From Charina bottae (Eukaryota; Chordata; Lepidosauria; Squamata; Charinaidae): a stretch of DNA of 64,000 nt. Under the pieces are notes generated by a model that made no database searches, was not told the DNA's origin, and saw nothing but the letters and a program-made list of their open reading frames with translations. This document shows, piece by piece, positions 1 through 16,285 of the stretch. Position 1 is the stretch's first letter, and every line of letters begins with the position of its first letter. A program made the translations under genes and the position numbers. The stretch lies in NCBI GenBank assembly GCA_023362775.1, contig JALMGJ010000013.1, positions 27,134,274 through 27,198,273 of the forward strand, written 5' to 3'.

Positions 1-2660
1 TCCAGAATATCATCCATAGTTATAAACTCTATGTGCGCATAAATCTGTTGCCTGTATGAGCCTACAGAGGTCATATTGCCTGTGGGCTAAATGCACTGAG
101 TGTATTTTATAGTAGCAAACATTTTAGAACACATGTTTGTTGAAATAAATGGGAATCTGGCAAAAGTGAAGTTTTTGTCTCACCAGGAAGGAAAACATTT
201 TGAAACTTAAATCACATCATAGACATACACATTTACATTAGCTGTACAGCTAACAGTAATAAAAATACTGTTTTTATTAGTTTATGTCATATTAAGTAAC
301 AGATTTACCAAGTAGGGTCTGAAGAGCAGAGCAAGAGGTTAAAATGATCTCGGGAGGTTGTCCCGTTTCTGTATTAACTTGAAAAGCCATTTCCAATATC
401 AAGGGAACTTTTGGAACATTTGGATTTGATGTAATAGTAGGACTCCATTTGTTAAATATAAGTATGTAAATGGATTCACACATCACTCTGAGTATAAGTT
501 ATGGCTTATACTGGATTCACATAGTATACCAAACCAAAATCAATGTTTGGATTGGAACAGTTTTATGTATTTATGTATTTATTGGATTTATCACCCACTG
601 CAATCTCAAGGCGCTCAGAAGTTTACGGAATGAAAAACAAAAAATAAAACATTCACAGTAAAACAACAACAACGTAATTATAAAACCATAAAATGGGGAA
701 ACTATATTATAGTCATGTATCCTTGGCATCATGCATCACCTTAGGCCCTCCAACATCTCTCTTTTCAATAGTTTCCAGAAGACCAAAACTGTAAGGGGCT
801 AGGGGTCACCCTTGGTTCAGGTGGGAGGCTATTTCAAAGTATAGGCACTGCCACAGGAAAACAGTGCCTGTGAGATTCCATAAGAAGTACATCACAGAAA
901 TGGGGGGCCACCAGCAGTTTTGCTGACCAAATGATTTGGGCAGGTCTATTCCAGATGAAGGAGGAGGTCCTGATGATACCTCTGAGGACCCTCTGTTGCT
1001 ATAGGACTGTGCCAGTGCCCATGTTTTCCTAGCCATCAATATTGTGGTTGGGTTCAGGAACCTGCTGTGCCTGGTCTGAAAGCTCATGTATGTCCTCCAT
1101 CTGAGAATAGCCCATCTGTTGCCTGAGATTAAACATTTCAGATCCAGATGGTTAGAAGCTTAAATCAGCCTTTCCAAAGATACAAATGACCCATTTCAGA
1201 AATTTTCTACACTTGAGCCGCCATAGTGCAGTGAGAAAATTTACGGCTCTGCGAGGAACTCCTTTCCCCATTGTTAGATATACAGTATATTCAGTGGACT
1301 GAAGCGGCACCTCTGGCGCTGTTGTGCTTTCAGGCTCATTTGGCATTTGCTTTATTAAAAGTGATTTTTAACAGTGTGTAATTTTGAACACTTAAACCAC
1401 ACCAGGCTGAAAGTTAGCATTAAATACAAATATCACAAATGTTGTTTGCAGAACAAGTGCCCTTAAATTAAGTTAATTTGTGGTAAGTTTAAAGAAAGGG
1501 CTCAATTGGGATGTGTTTGCTTTGGGTTAAGAAGAGTACCCAGCAGACAGGGAAGTTAATTTAGTCATGAGCTGCTTGTGGAAGGGAAGTGTTACTTGTT
1601 TCTTAACAATAAAACATGATCATATAACGTTGTTCTTCTTGGACTCAGTGGAAGATTAGCTAGGGTTGGCTGTGGTCCATGCATTTGTGATTGGCTAGAC
1701 TCACATATCACACTAAGACCATGATGTGCTTTGGATTTAGCATAAGGGTAGGCAGCCAGTAGCCCTTGGAGCCCTCCCATCCATCATGATACCTGAAAAC
1801 TCATGACACATATCCCTACCTTTTGAGGTAGAAGACGAATGAAACTCTTGTCGTGGCCATAGATTAGGCATAGCACAATTAATAAAACAAAGCCCCACAA
1901 ACTTCCCCTCAAAGTCCTGCCCTGATGTACATGATCTAGAACCACCCATCTGGGGCCTCGGCTGCTCCATCGCACCTGATGACGCGTGCCCATCCAAAGC
2001 TTGCCCATCCCTGGCTTAGCCTCATGCGTGAATCCTCCCTTATGATTTTTAAACTATGGCTTATGGCTTAGCCTGATACAGAATCCAATTCTGGCTTAGT
2101 CAAGGAATGATCTTTAAAAAAACCTGGCATATTAGAATGTAAATCCAGCCACAGTGTCATATTTTAAAAAGTAAGAGGAGCATTCAGTAAGATCTAGGCC
2201 CCAGAATGTGGGACATTTGAAAGTTAGTTTGTGGATGATTATGAATTTGCTAAAAATATGTCCCTGATTGGTCAGCACTGTTAAAAAAATGGGTTTGTTC
2301 ATCCAACTCTAGATCTTGAGTGCCAGCTTAAAAGAAGTATTCTCTGTTCTCTCTTTCAGAAGGGTATGTCTCATCTGGCAGTGTCTTCTTTGATCCATGT
2401 CGCTTTTTTCTAATTGATAATCAAGCAGTAGAAAATATGTGAACAACTATCAGTATAATCTTATGCATATTTTTCAGAAGTTGTATTTTCAATAAGTTTC
2501 TAGCTTAATTAATTAATTTTATTTTATTTAATTTAAGATATATTTGAGTGGCTTCCCCATGAAAATGGCATGTTCTGTTCTCCTTCCCACACAAAATAAT
2601 ACTCCTAGCTGCATTTTGGTCCGCTTTTCCTGTGAGACTGCCTAAGTTATTCTTCTAGAG

Positions 2661-2786
2661 CAGTGTTTTTCAAACTTGGCCACTTTAAGATGTGTGGACT
2701 TCAACTCCCAGAATTCCCCAGCCAGCATGGGAATTCTGGGAGTTGAAGTCCACACATCTTAAAGTGGCCAAGTTTGAAAAACACTA
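2661..2786. mobile_element. Palindromic hAT-type MITE
   Basis: The element is almost a perfect inverted repeat. It opens with CAGTGTTTTTCAAACTTGGC and closes with the complement of nearly the same sequence. It is flanked by ttctagag (2653-2660) and ctctagag (2787-2794), an 8-bp target duplication with one mismatch. The terminal CAGTG and the 8-bp duplication are typical of hAT-superfamily non-autonomous elements. No transposase is encoded. The same family recurs at 32596, 37753 and 51379. Confidence 0.85.
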
Positions 2787-4512
2787 CTCTAGAGTATACT
2801 TATGTACATATATTTTACTCATAATATTCTTTGGGGTTGCTTATTTGCTACTTTGAGTACTTAGTACTGGTTGTAGGTATGAAGCTCTTCATGCTGATGA
2901 GGACCAATCCATGTGTGTGTGGGGGTGAAACCGGGACAAGAAGATACCAAGGGAGCTAGATGGAAATCTTTGATGTACTGGACATTCCCCATAAATGGCT
3001 TAAGATATTACTTGCTTATTTTGTACATTTGAATCTGGCTTTTCATGTATGTATCCTCAAAAAGCGATTCATGTAAAACACAGTGTTTTACAGAGAGGCT
3101 CTCTGTGTTTGCTAAATAATAATAAAAACTTGAATTGTTTATCTGGCATTATGCAAATCCCTGCAAGCTTGAGGAGAGCAGCAAGGAAAGCCGCACTTAA
3201 GCAGTCAGGAAGATTATTTGATTGTAGAGGAGGAGCAATGAGGACGGGATGAAGCAGATTTCAGCTGCTTTTAAAGCTATTAGACGTTGGAACACTTGAA
3301 TTGCAGTTTTTTTCCAGTTTTAAAACTTTTCTTGGTAGGAAACTTGCTGACACAGTATTATCATTTTAGTTTCTTGCTTAGAAAATACAACAGCTAAGTT
3401 TAGACACAAGAAAGCCACAAAACTTCATTAAACTCCTGTAAATGTTTTAGCAGAGAAAAAAAACTGCTTACTGGCAGTTTTCCAAATTGGAGAATTTATT
3501 TGCCCTCATTTAGCTATATTATATCACTGTTATTTTTACTGTTTCATTTAATAAAATGTCTCCCACAACTTTTTTAATAATACCCTGCTGCCTTTTTCCT
3601 TAAGTATATCATTTTGCTGATTTGTATTGTAGAAGCTTTTAGCTCTTTCCAATAATAGCAGCTTCATAGCTTATAAATATTCTTTAAATGTGAAGGCTGG
3701 TTGTACAGAGGTAGCAAAATCATAACATGATTATATTCTTTCAATACTGAAAATTTAATTGATTACATTTTTTTTCTTCTGGATATGTGAAAAACCCAGC
3801 CTTCTAGGCTACTCAGTGGAGAATGGAGCTGGTTAAAATCACAGCTACCTTTTGAGGTGTAATTGTTCTTAGGATAAACCCTTGGTCAGATTCAGAGCAG
3901 GTTTGAATTTCTAGTGTGTGCCAGCTTCCTCCTCCCTACTTTTTTTAAGAGTTCAGAATGTTTTATCTGGTGACTCAGCTGATTTTTAAAGTATTGCTTA
4001 GAAAAATGGAATGTACTTAGGATCAAATGTTCCAGGTTTCTTTTTCTAAATCAGACATACAATAGCCTTAGAAACTTACAGCAACCCTTTGTCTTTCTTA
4101 ATCCATTATGAATGAAGAACTAGTTAAGCAGCATTATTCAACGATCAGAGCAAAAGATATTTTATACTGACTGCAGATTCAAAATCTGCGATCAGTAATA
4201 ACTCTGGAGGCCAGCACTGTTGTCCTGATGCCAACCCCCCCTTTAAAGCATAAATAACAGATTAAATCTATTTTAGAGTACACCCACCAGATTACCATGC
4301 CTAATATGTTTCAGAACTGCCAGAGCTGAGACAAATTGCTTACTGCTTTTTAATTAACATCTGTGTTTGTACCTAAATTCTGGTTAACCTATCACAATAG
4401 ACTAATCCACTTTGTTCTCTTTACACAAGAAGAACAAAGTGCCATTCTTGAACCTTAAGACAAAAACATGAACCATTCAGTAATTTGGAAGGAGGGAAGA
4501 AACATGATCTCC

Positions 4513-4610
4513 GTGTTCCCCAACTTGGTGCCCTCCAGATGTGTTGAGCTCAGCCAGAGGATGAGGACAGTCGTAAGCCAATACTACTGGAAGGGGCCGA
4601 GTTGAGGAAG
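4513..4610. repeat. Degenerate hAT-like palindromic repeat fragment
   Basis: The segment reads 'ttccccaacttggtgccctc' followed by 'cagatgtgtt', a sequence I recognise as widely dispersed in squamate genomes and usually part of a fold-back element. The second arm is poorly preserved here. A related copy, with both arms visible, lies at about 28280-28398. The assignment rests on recall and internal similarity, and the boundaries are approximate. Confidence 0.5.
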
Positions 4611-4893
4611 GTGAAGTTATAGTCTTATAGCAGTTGTTAAGTTATTTTTACCACTTCAGGCTGTGCTCGAAGTGGTTTGCTTTTCCAGCATCATCATCTT
4701 GATGCTACAGTATTTTAACTGTGTTTTATAGTCAGGTTGTAAAAGAAAGCTTATAGCTTGCTGATGACAAGCAGTTATGTAGTTGATTCTCACAGATCTA
4801 CGGGTGCGGTATTGTTTTGTTTATTTATTTGATTTATATTCATCATTTCTTCCAAGAGCTTATAGTGTCTTACATGAGGATCTTCCTTTAACA

Positions 4894-5145
4894 CAGAGCT
4901 TTCCAAACTTTTCATGTTGGTGACACACTTTTTAGACATGCATCATTTCGCGACACACTCTTACAGCAGGGCACAAGGCAGGCACTAGGACCTGCACAGA
5001 ATCCTGGCAGGGCAGGTTTGGAGGCAGCAAGGCACAAGGCAGGCACTAGGACCTGCACAGAATCCTGGCAGGGTTCGGAGGCAGCAGCCGCCGCGACACA
5101 CCCAAACACTTCAGCGTGTCCCGACACAGAGTTTGGAAAGCTCTG
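4894..5145 (-). mobile_element. hAT-type non-autonomous element, short form
   Basis: The ends are inverted copies of CAGAGCTTTCCAAACT. The flanks are ctttaaca (4886-4893) and ctttaacg (5146-5153), an 8-bp target duplication with one mismatch. The interior holds two copies of a roughly 60-bp GC-rich unit (rich in 'cacaaggcaggcactaggac'). The same unit is amplified in the related element at 56235-57305, which lies in the opposite orientation. No transposase is encoded. Confidence 0.85.
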
Positions 5146-5169
5146 CTTTAACGTATTCCCACAAAAGCA

Positions 5170-5290
5170 ACTTTTTGAGGTAGGTTGGGCTGAGAGAGCA
5201 TGACTGGCCCAAAGTCACCTAGGGAGCTTCTGTGGTTGAGAACCTGGATCTCTTCATTCCTAGTCAACATTTCACCACTGCCTTCTCATC
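5170..5290 (-). mobile_element. tRNA-derived SINE fragment (minus orientation)
   Basis: The stretch resembles the middle of the tRNA-headed SINE also seen at 18183-18420 and 11620-11830. Shared features are 'gaggtaggttgggctgagag', a 'ggcccaaagtcacc' block and a degenerate tRNA-like end near 5280. It is truncated and the family name is uncertain. Confidence 0.5.
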
Positions 5291-7323
5291 CACTGAAATT
5301 AATATTTTAACTACAAGATAAACCCATATATGAAGTTGACCCACATAGCTGTTTACATAAAATTTTATTTGTGTAATGGTTTGCTTAGTGAGTGAGAATT
5401 GTTATTCTTTTGTAAAGTAGCCTATCTAGTCAGCTTCTTTTACGAATGTGTTGTTTCAGGAAAATTTGGAAGTAGTGTTGCCCAATATTTTTGCAGGGAT
5501 CCTCAATCTTCAGCATTTGAAATTGCACAAAGCAAGATAACAGATACTTCAGGGCTGAGTTATATGCAGTTTTTCTCTTTCAAGAAAGCATTTCTAGTGC
5601 TTTGGAAATACAGTCTCTTGAATCTGCCAGCAGAAAGCATTCTCTTAAGATCCAAGTGCTGCTAACCCCAAATTTTCAGTGGAAAGTATTAAACTGCAAA
5701 ACTTATCATATTTCAACAAAGACCTTCAAAACTTTTAAAGGAACAAAACCCACAATTCTAAGGAGGCTACCAATCATTGTAGTCTTGTACAAAAGCTATT
5801 GCATTTAAATTCCTCTTATATTTTAGGCAGCTTGGTGTTTAAAAAAGCCCCCAACCTAAAAACCCATTTCTTGTCATATCTAGACACAAACCTCTCTGGC
5901 AGTTATTGGGAACACAAGATAGAATATTAAAAAAAAAGTTTGCATTGTGATCGTACTGTTTGTTATTCTGTGAAAGTAAAAAACACACAATATTTATGTG
6001 TATAGAAGGCAGGGGGGTCTCAAATAAGGAAACCCACTTGGTTCGCCACTCCATTGATCTATGTTTATGAAAATTGGGCTGTGTTGGAGACTGTTCCAGT
6101 GTAATTAACATTCATACTCTCCGACTGTATATGGGTGGGTAGCAGCTGAAAAGAAGATCTCGTGCTGCAACAACATAGTAACTTAGCCTGTTCAAGCGTG
6201 AGTAGCATAATGTAGTGTGTGAGTGGTAGCTAGAATGCTTGCGGTTATTTGTTTTCCTCTGCCCCGACTCTTGTCTTCCCGTAATTCCCTGTTAGGGAAT
6301 GTTCTCAGTGATGCTAGAAAAGCTGTATCTGTCCATTTCTGCCTGTCAGGAGAGTACTAAAAATATGGGATTGTTGCCAAGGGAAGGTGACTCCACCGCT
6401 CAGATTTAAAAATACAATTCTCATTTGTGTCATCTTGCTCTCCCTTCCATTCCACGCTCTGCTGGCTTTCCTTTCTATATCTCCATGTGCTGCATTCCCC
6501 TGCAGAACAGGGAGGGAAATTGCCAGGGACTAACATTAAGGCTCATTTGCATCAGGCACTCCTTTATTTCAGCTGCAGCCTCCATGACATTGTCCCTGGG
6601 CTTAAACAGGGCGGCATTGTGGGCAGGACGTTTTCCTCCTTGATTCCCAGAAAGAAAAATAAATAAATAAACAGAAGCCCAACTCAAAACTACTTCCTTA
6701 GTCGGTGTGCAGGGGTTTCCCTTTTGCAGGCTCTCTGGAAAAGAGCGTACACACACAAGCGGCTTTTGGAATGTTGCTCTGCTGGGTCTTCTAGAGAAAG
6801 CACTTCCTTTTTCTCCGTGGTGCAAAAAATAGAAGAAGAAGAAGAAGAGGACAACTCTGCCTCCTGGGACAGTGGCTTGAAAGCAGCCTACAAGATAAAT
6901 AAATGCCTTATTTGTCAAATGCTATCAAAGAGCACGTTCTCTCGTTTGCTATCTCTAACAGGGAGCTGTTTCTTTTCTATAAGGAAGGGGTGCAGAAGCT
7001 GCCTTTGGAACTGCCCATCTCCCCTCCTGGTGTTGCTTTGTGAGCCTCTCCATTACTTCTTCACTGTAAAGGGGGGAACTGGGCCTAAAAGGGGAAGAGA
7101 TTCTCTTAGTTTGCTTTTGGCAAGTGCGTGAGAGAGACAGATGATTCCACGGATACTTTTTAAGGCGCAGCCTGCAAGTTAGCTTGAAGGAGCTATTTAT
7201 TTCTTCTTTCTGGCACTTTTAAAGCCTATGCCTTTTTATGATTTAATTTTCCATTTGTACTAGAGATTACCTGTGTTGTGATTTCAATCATCCTGAACCA
7301 TTTTTGTTTCTCTTTTCTTTCAG

Positions 7324-11418
<4,095 letters not shown>

Positions 11419-11619
11419 TAGGAGTGGGCCGTGATTTTAGAACAGTGGGGTATCTGTATTTTGGGAGTTTTGGAATATAGTGCTGCGTATCTGTGTAAGA
11501 TACGGACAGTTCATTTCGTGTTCAGAAGTGTCTATATTTGAGAAGTCATTAGGAATGTATGTTAAAAGATGACAAAAAATATTTTCAGGGTTTGATTTGA
11601 AGACAGCATTTTGGTATGA

Positions 11620-11830
11620 AATTCAGGTGCTGGACTAGAACCCAGGGGGCAACGAGTTCTAGTCCTCCCTTAGGCACAGAAGGCGACTGGGTGACCTTGG
11701 ATCAGTCACTCTTTTTCTCACCCCAACCCACCTCACAGGGTTGTTGTTGTGGGGGAAGTGTAAGGAAGGAGTACTATTTACACTGCCTTGCGTTATACAG
11801 AAAAGGTGGAATACAAATCTAATACACAAA
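11620..11830 (+). mobile_element. tRNA-derived SINE (plus orientation, 5' part degraded)
   Basis: The blocks 'gggtgaccttggatcagtca', 'ctcacagggttgttgttgtg' and a terminal 'aaaggtggaatacaaatcta' match the body and tail of a dispersed amniote SINE. The tRNA-like head is better preserved in the reverse copy at 18183-18420. The family name is not certain. Confidence 0.65.
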
Positions 11831-14279
11831 TTCTCATTAAGACTCTGTCCTTTGCATTCTAAGACAGCGGCCACCAATAATGTCCCAATAATCTCTGATC
11901 AGAGATTACAGTTTATGTATCTGTTCAGTAATTATAAGGAATGCATTCTAATCAGATATTAATATATTATTTTTTCATGCAGGATTCCATATTTCTCTTT
12001 TAAGTCCAGCTTCAGAAAGCAATGTACAAATAAGCAGCTGGCCCTTTTGAAAGTAGTGAATTTTGAAGAGCTAGTTGTCAAGTATACAGTATGGACTTTG
12101 TGTTTAAACTTACTTTCTGGGAACCTCTTTACTCTTCTGAGTTGAAATGGTTTTTAATATTCTATCTAAAACATGCAGAAAATGACAGGTTTTAATGTAA
12201 ATAGGAAGTGGCAGATATATCTGTATGTTTTCATTTCAGATTTGATTATTTTTTTTTCTTAATCTGTAGTTTTGTAGAGGAGTTGACATCAGAAAGGATT
12301 CCTTTCTTTCATGGAAGGACTTTGGTCTCTTTAAACAATGCTGTGGCTGCTTTACAAAACGGTGGTGATTTCATACTTGCAGCAGCTGTCCCACTGCCAG
12401 CAGGGTGGACTTCTCTTCATTGGCAGGAGGGCCCTGTTACTGGAAGAGGGGGGAAAACAAAGGCAAGCCAGATAGGTTTTTTAAAAATGCCCTCTATTTG
12501 AAAAAGCTTGAATAATGATTCAGAGCTTGCTTCTTAAAAAAAAACTATTATATTTTACTTTAAAATTACATGATGGCTGTATACATTGGGAGCTGAGAAT
12601 AGAAAAAGCTAAAAGCCTTTTTTTAGAAAGCTGCCCTTCTTCCTGAGTCTACAGTGGTGTCTTAGATCTCCTAATTGGAAAACAACTCTTGATTAGAAAG
12701 GGTGTGAATATTATTAACTCTTCCATTCCTTTATGGGACAGTAAAACCCTCTAGGCTCCTTTTTTGTACCATGCCATCTGTTTGAACTGTCAGTGAAAGG
12801 AAGAGAGTAAAGTTAGGTGTCAAGAGGGAGGAAGCGGTCAACAAAGCTCTTTCAGCAGTTTGCAGAAGTTCCAGCTTACCATCAGGAAATGAACAAAAAC
12901 TGCTCACTGGAATACATTGGGGTGGAAGAGGCTGGGAGACTGGGAAGCTGCTGACCTGCTTCATAATCAGCAGGGGGAGCACGAATAGACAAGTAGGCCC
13001 GGTTAGTAAAGTTTTAAAGCTGATGCGAGGAAAGGTCTAAATAAACTGAAAGCTTTTTGTTAACCTATCACTCTCTGGGAAATTTGCAAGTAGATTTCAG
13101 AGTGAAGGATATTCATTGCCACGCTGAGTCTTTCATGACACAGTGATCTCTGAAATGCACACTTAGTCTTCAACCTTTGTACATGTTTCAGGGATGTGAG
13201 GCCATCCTCGTAGCTCAGTCATAGTTTGGGAATGTGTTATAAAAGTGTGTGTGTAGTTTATTCATAGGGAAAACAGGCCTTTTTTCTCAGTGTGCATACA
13301 GGCAGCTTGCCAAAATAATTGCTATAAGCCACATTGCAAAGTTAATATGGCTTACATATTTAAGTCTTGGATTGTCTTGCTGCTTCATTAGGCCTGTTCT
13401 CAAATGACTGTGTCATGGATTCCTAGTTGCTTCTGCCACATTGATTATTTTCATGATAAATCACTTGCCTTTTAATCTGCATTCCTGAGCTGTAAGTTTA
13501 ATAGCTGATTCAGCATATGGTGTAAGCCACTTCCTATGCCCTCACTGTGGGAGGTTGTGTGGATCCAGAATTGGCCTTTACAGCCACTTACGGATCCACT
13601 GTTAAGATTTTACCCTTGGAAGACAATCTTACTCGGCTACGAGTGATCGCCAATGATGAATGATGAAAACAGTGATTGAATTCACTATACTTTCCCCACT
13701 AAATATAACAGGAGAATCCTAATGGTAATGGACTCAAAACAGAAGGTCTAGTTGATTCCATCTGTAGAAGATAATTAAGAAAGTTTACAATTTTCATTAT
13801 CCCAAAATATTAATTGGCCTAGATCATTGCTGAGGCAAGTCAATTCAACATACACAGTCTCTTATATTGCCAGCCTTATTAAAAATCAGACTGCAGTGAT
13901 TATGCCAGCCCTGTCTAGCAAAAGTCTAAGTGTCTTGCTAGATGAAAAGCTTGGATCTAGCTAAGGGTGGATAACTAGATATCTATGGGAAACCTACAAG
14001 CAAAATAAAGCATCTGCTTAAGGGAACTTACTAAAAAACCCAAACCTTTTACTATTCAGATTGATTCACATCTGAAAGAAAATTGATCCAAGAGAATGCC
14101 TAAGTAATAGAACAAGCATTTTTTGTCACCTTTTATTTCTAGCCATAACTGAGCCCTGTTTTTCCAATTGGCATGTGTAGAATTAAGAACCTTTTCCAAT
14201 TGACATGTCTCCTCTTTTCATTAGAACAGCATCATCAGCCTTTGGCCACTGCGTAGGATAAGGGATGTCTCATCTTGTT

Positions 14280-14410
14280 GCAGGCGCAGGCTTGCCGAGG
14301 AGAGGCCGACTGTCCGGCTCCTCCAGGCCAGAGCTGGCCCAGGAATCCAGTGGGCTAGCAGGGGGGGAGGACGTCGTCATCCACCCTCCTGCACCAGCCC
14401 TCTTGTTAGG
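14280..14410. other. GC-rich patch inside an AT-rich intron, not recognised
   Basis: About 130 bases are markedly richer in G and C than their surroundings and carry short pieces such as 'ggagaggccgactgtccggc'. No open exon with splice sites, inverted ends or tandem unit is obvious. It may be a repeat fragment or a retained regulatory element; I cannot tell which. Confidence 0.3.
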
Positions 14411-15419
14411 CCATTTCTGAAAACATGTCTTCCTCTATATATCTTAGGCAATGCCTCGCCTTTCATTTCATTACATATCTTCCTACATTGCAGGCAAGTC
14501 TATTTTTTACTATTTCCTTTTTGACTAATTCAATTAAAAATGGTTTTAGGAGTCCTTGTGGGTCTTTGCTAGTGTGATGCTTATGTTGCGTATTCTTTAC
14601 AGCATGATGCTTCTCCCTTTCTCCATGACCACAAGCCAGGAAGCAAAATAGCCAAGGCAGATTCCAAATGAGTCTTTATCTGATTAATAAATTATAAATA
14701 TTGTTTACTGCAGTAGTTTGGTGGCAAGCTTTGTGCCAGTGCTGAGATCACATTAAAAAACCTGCTGCTGTTCTAGAAAGTGTAAGCAAAAGGAAGCGCG
14801 TGGCCTTTATAATCAATGCAGACGTCGTCTTCCTGATCCAGCGTGTAAGAGGGCATTTCCATTGTCTCCAGTAGCCACAGGCAGTTCTGAAAGATGCCAC
14901 TTAATATTAATAAAAGAAATCTGTGACGTGGCTCATGTGCTTGTCCTTCCCCCATAGCTAACATTCAAGGAGATGTGTGTGTGTGCGCAGACAATTCTTT
15001 GACGTGTTTTTCAAGGGAAGAGTTAGCTAGACTGAATGAAGATAATCATCGGAATTGTGTTAATTCTCTTCACTGAGTGTCTGCTGCAACTATTAAACAT
15101 TTTAATGGTCCCCTAATGATACACACATGCCTGGCTGAGGGCAGTGGGTTGAACCACTAGACATCTGGCAAGCTCTGAAGCAATGGCATTTCCAGCAGCA
15201 ACCTGGGTTCTTAACCCTTTGGACAACTGAGCATTAGTTGTGATTGGTATCAGCTGTTTCCTTATTCCAAATCCATCTAGATCTGGCATGACCTACTCTG
15301 TAAAAGTAGCTCTCCAGTTACCGTACGTCTTTCCCATAACTTGCTAACCCTGTCTTTTTAACGGGGGATGACTAGAAGCGACTTCGGTCTACACCACTGA
15401 ACTTGTTTATCTTATTTTA

Positions 15420-15500
15420 TTTTATTTATTTATGGTTCGATTTATATTTACCGCACCATCTCCCCACAGGGGGACTCTGGGCGGTTTACAAAAATCGCCT
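15420..15500 (-). repeat. LINE 3'-end-like fragment
   Basis: A TTTAT-rich run is followed by 'gatttatatttaccgcacca' and 'gggcggtttacaaaaatc', which resembles the 3' end of a LINE or SINE in reverse orientation. Similar short pieces occur near 29339, 34014, 40735 and 58830. The class (CR1 or L2 type) is a guess. Confidence 0.35.
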
Positions 15501-15877
15501 TGTTCCCTCTCTCGGCCATTTTGGACTTAATTAAATTGTTATTGGCATTTTGATCCCTCTGACTGTGCCTCAAAGCAGAACCCTGTGGGCTGAAAGATAT
15601 TAGGACAGTCAGTGGGAATGGACACATCTTGCAGTTTTTCAGAGTATATTCTTTTAAATGTATTTCCTTCATCATTCTCTTGCTAGCCTTGAATGTCTGT
15701 TTTTGTGCAGCTCTTTATGGTTAAGAATGAAGCTAGGGAAACACCATCCTGGAGCATGTTAGACTATCTCTCTGAGATGTTCTAGCTTTTTAGTTGTCCT
15801 AGAGCACTCTGATCAGGAAAATTAGGTTGTCTCCTAAGTCCCAATTCTATTTCACTTCATTGTCAGTTCTTGAAATA

Positions 15878-16285
15878 CAGGTAGTCCTCGCTTAACAACC
15901 ATTCGTTTAGTGATGGTTTGGACTTACGATGGTGCTGAAAAAACAACTTACGACTGGTCCTCACACTTATGACCATCGCAGCATCCCCGTGATCACGTGA
16001 TCACAATTTGGGCGCTTGGCCATTGGTTCGCATTTATGACCATTGCAGCGTCCCATGGTCACGCGATCACCATTTTAGACCTTCCTGGCCGGCTTCTGGC
16101 AAGTAAAATCAATGGAGAACTGCATGATTCGCTTAACAACCATGTGGTTTGCTTAACACCCATGGTGATTCACTTAATGACTGCCACAAAAAGGTTGTAA
16201 AATCAGGTTGGATTTGCTTAATGACTGCTTTGCTTAGCAACTGAAATTCCGGTCCCAATTGTGGGGGTTAAGCGAGGACTACTTG
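15878..16285. mobile_element. Mariner/Tigger-like MITE, copy 1
   Basis: The ends are CAGGTAGTCCTCGCTTAAC and the complement of CAAGTAGTCCTCGCTTAAC, flanked on both sides by TA (15876-15877 and 16286-16287). The interior carries phrases such as 'catttatgaccattgcagcg' and 'cttctggcaagtaaaatcaa', shared with copies at 23050, 36982, 58372 and 61734. TA target duplications and terminal CAG are typical of Tc1/mariner-superfamily elements. No transposase is encoded. The copy is complete at 408 bp. Confidence 0.85.

Larger units (their letters stand above)
1..7323 (+). other. ARHGAP35: Intron upstream of the first coding exon of ARHGAP35
   Basis: No coding exon is recognisable here. The stretch is AT-rich and ends in a pyrimidine-rich tract and an AG at 7322-7323, consistent with a splice acceptor just before the 5' UTR part of the main exon. 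I infer that it is intronic, with the non-coding first exon and promoter outside the window. It contains a palindromic hAT MITE (2661-2786), a second hAT-type element (4894-5145), fragments at about 4513-4610 and 5170-5290, and a non-repetitive stretch at about 6360-6660. An upstream intergenic position for part of it cannot be excluded without transcript data. Confidence 0.6.
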
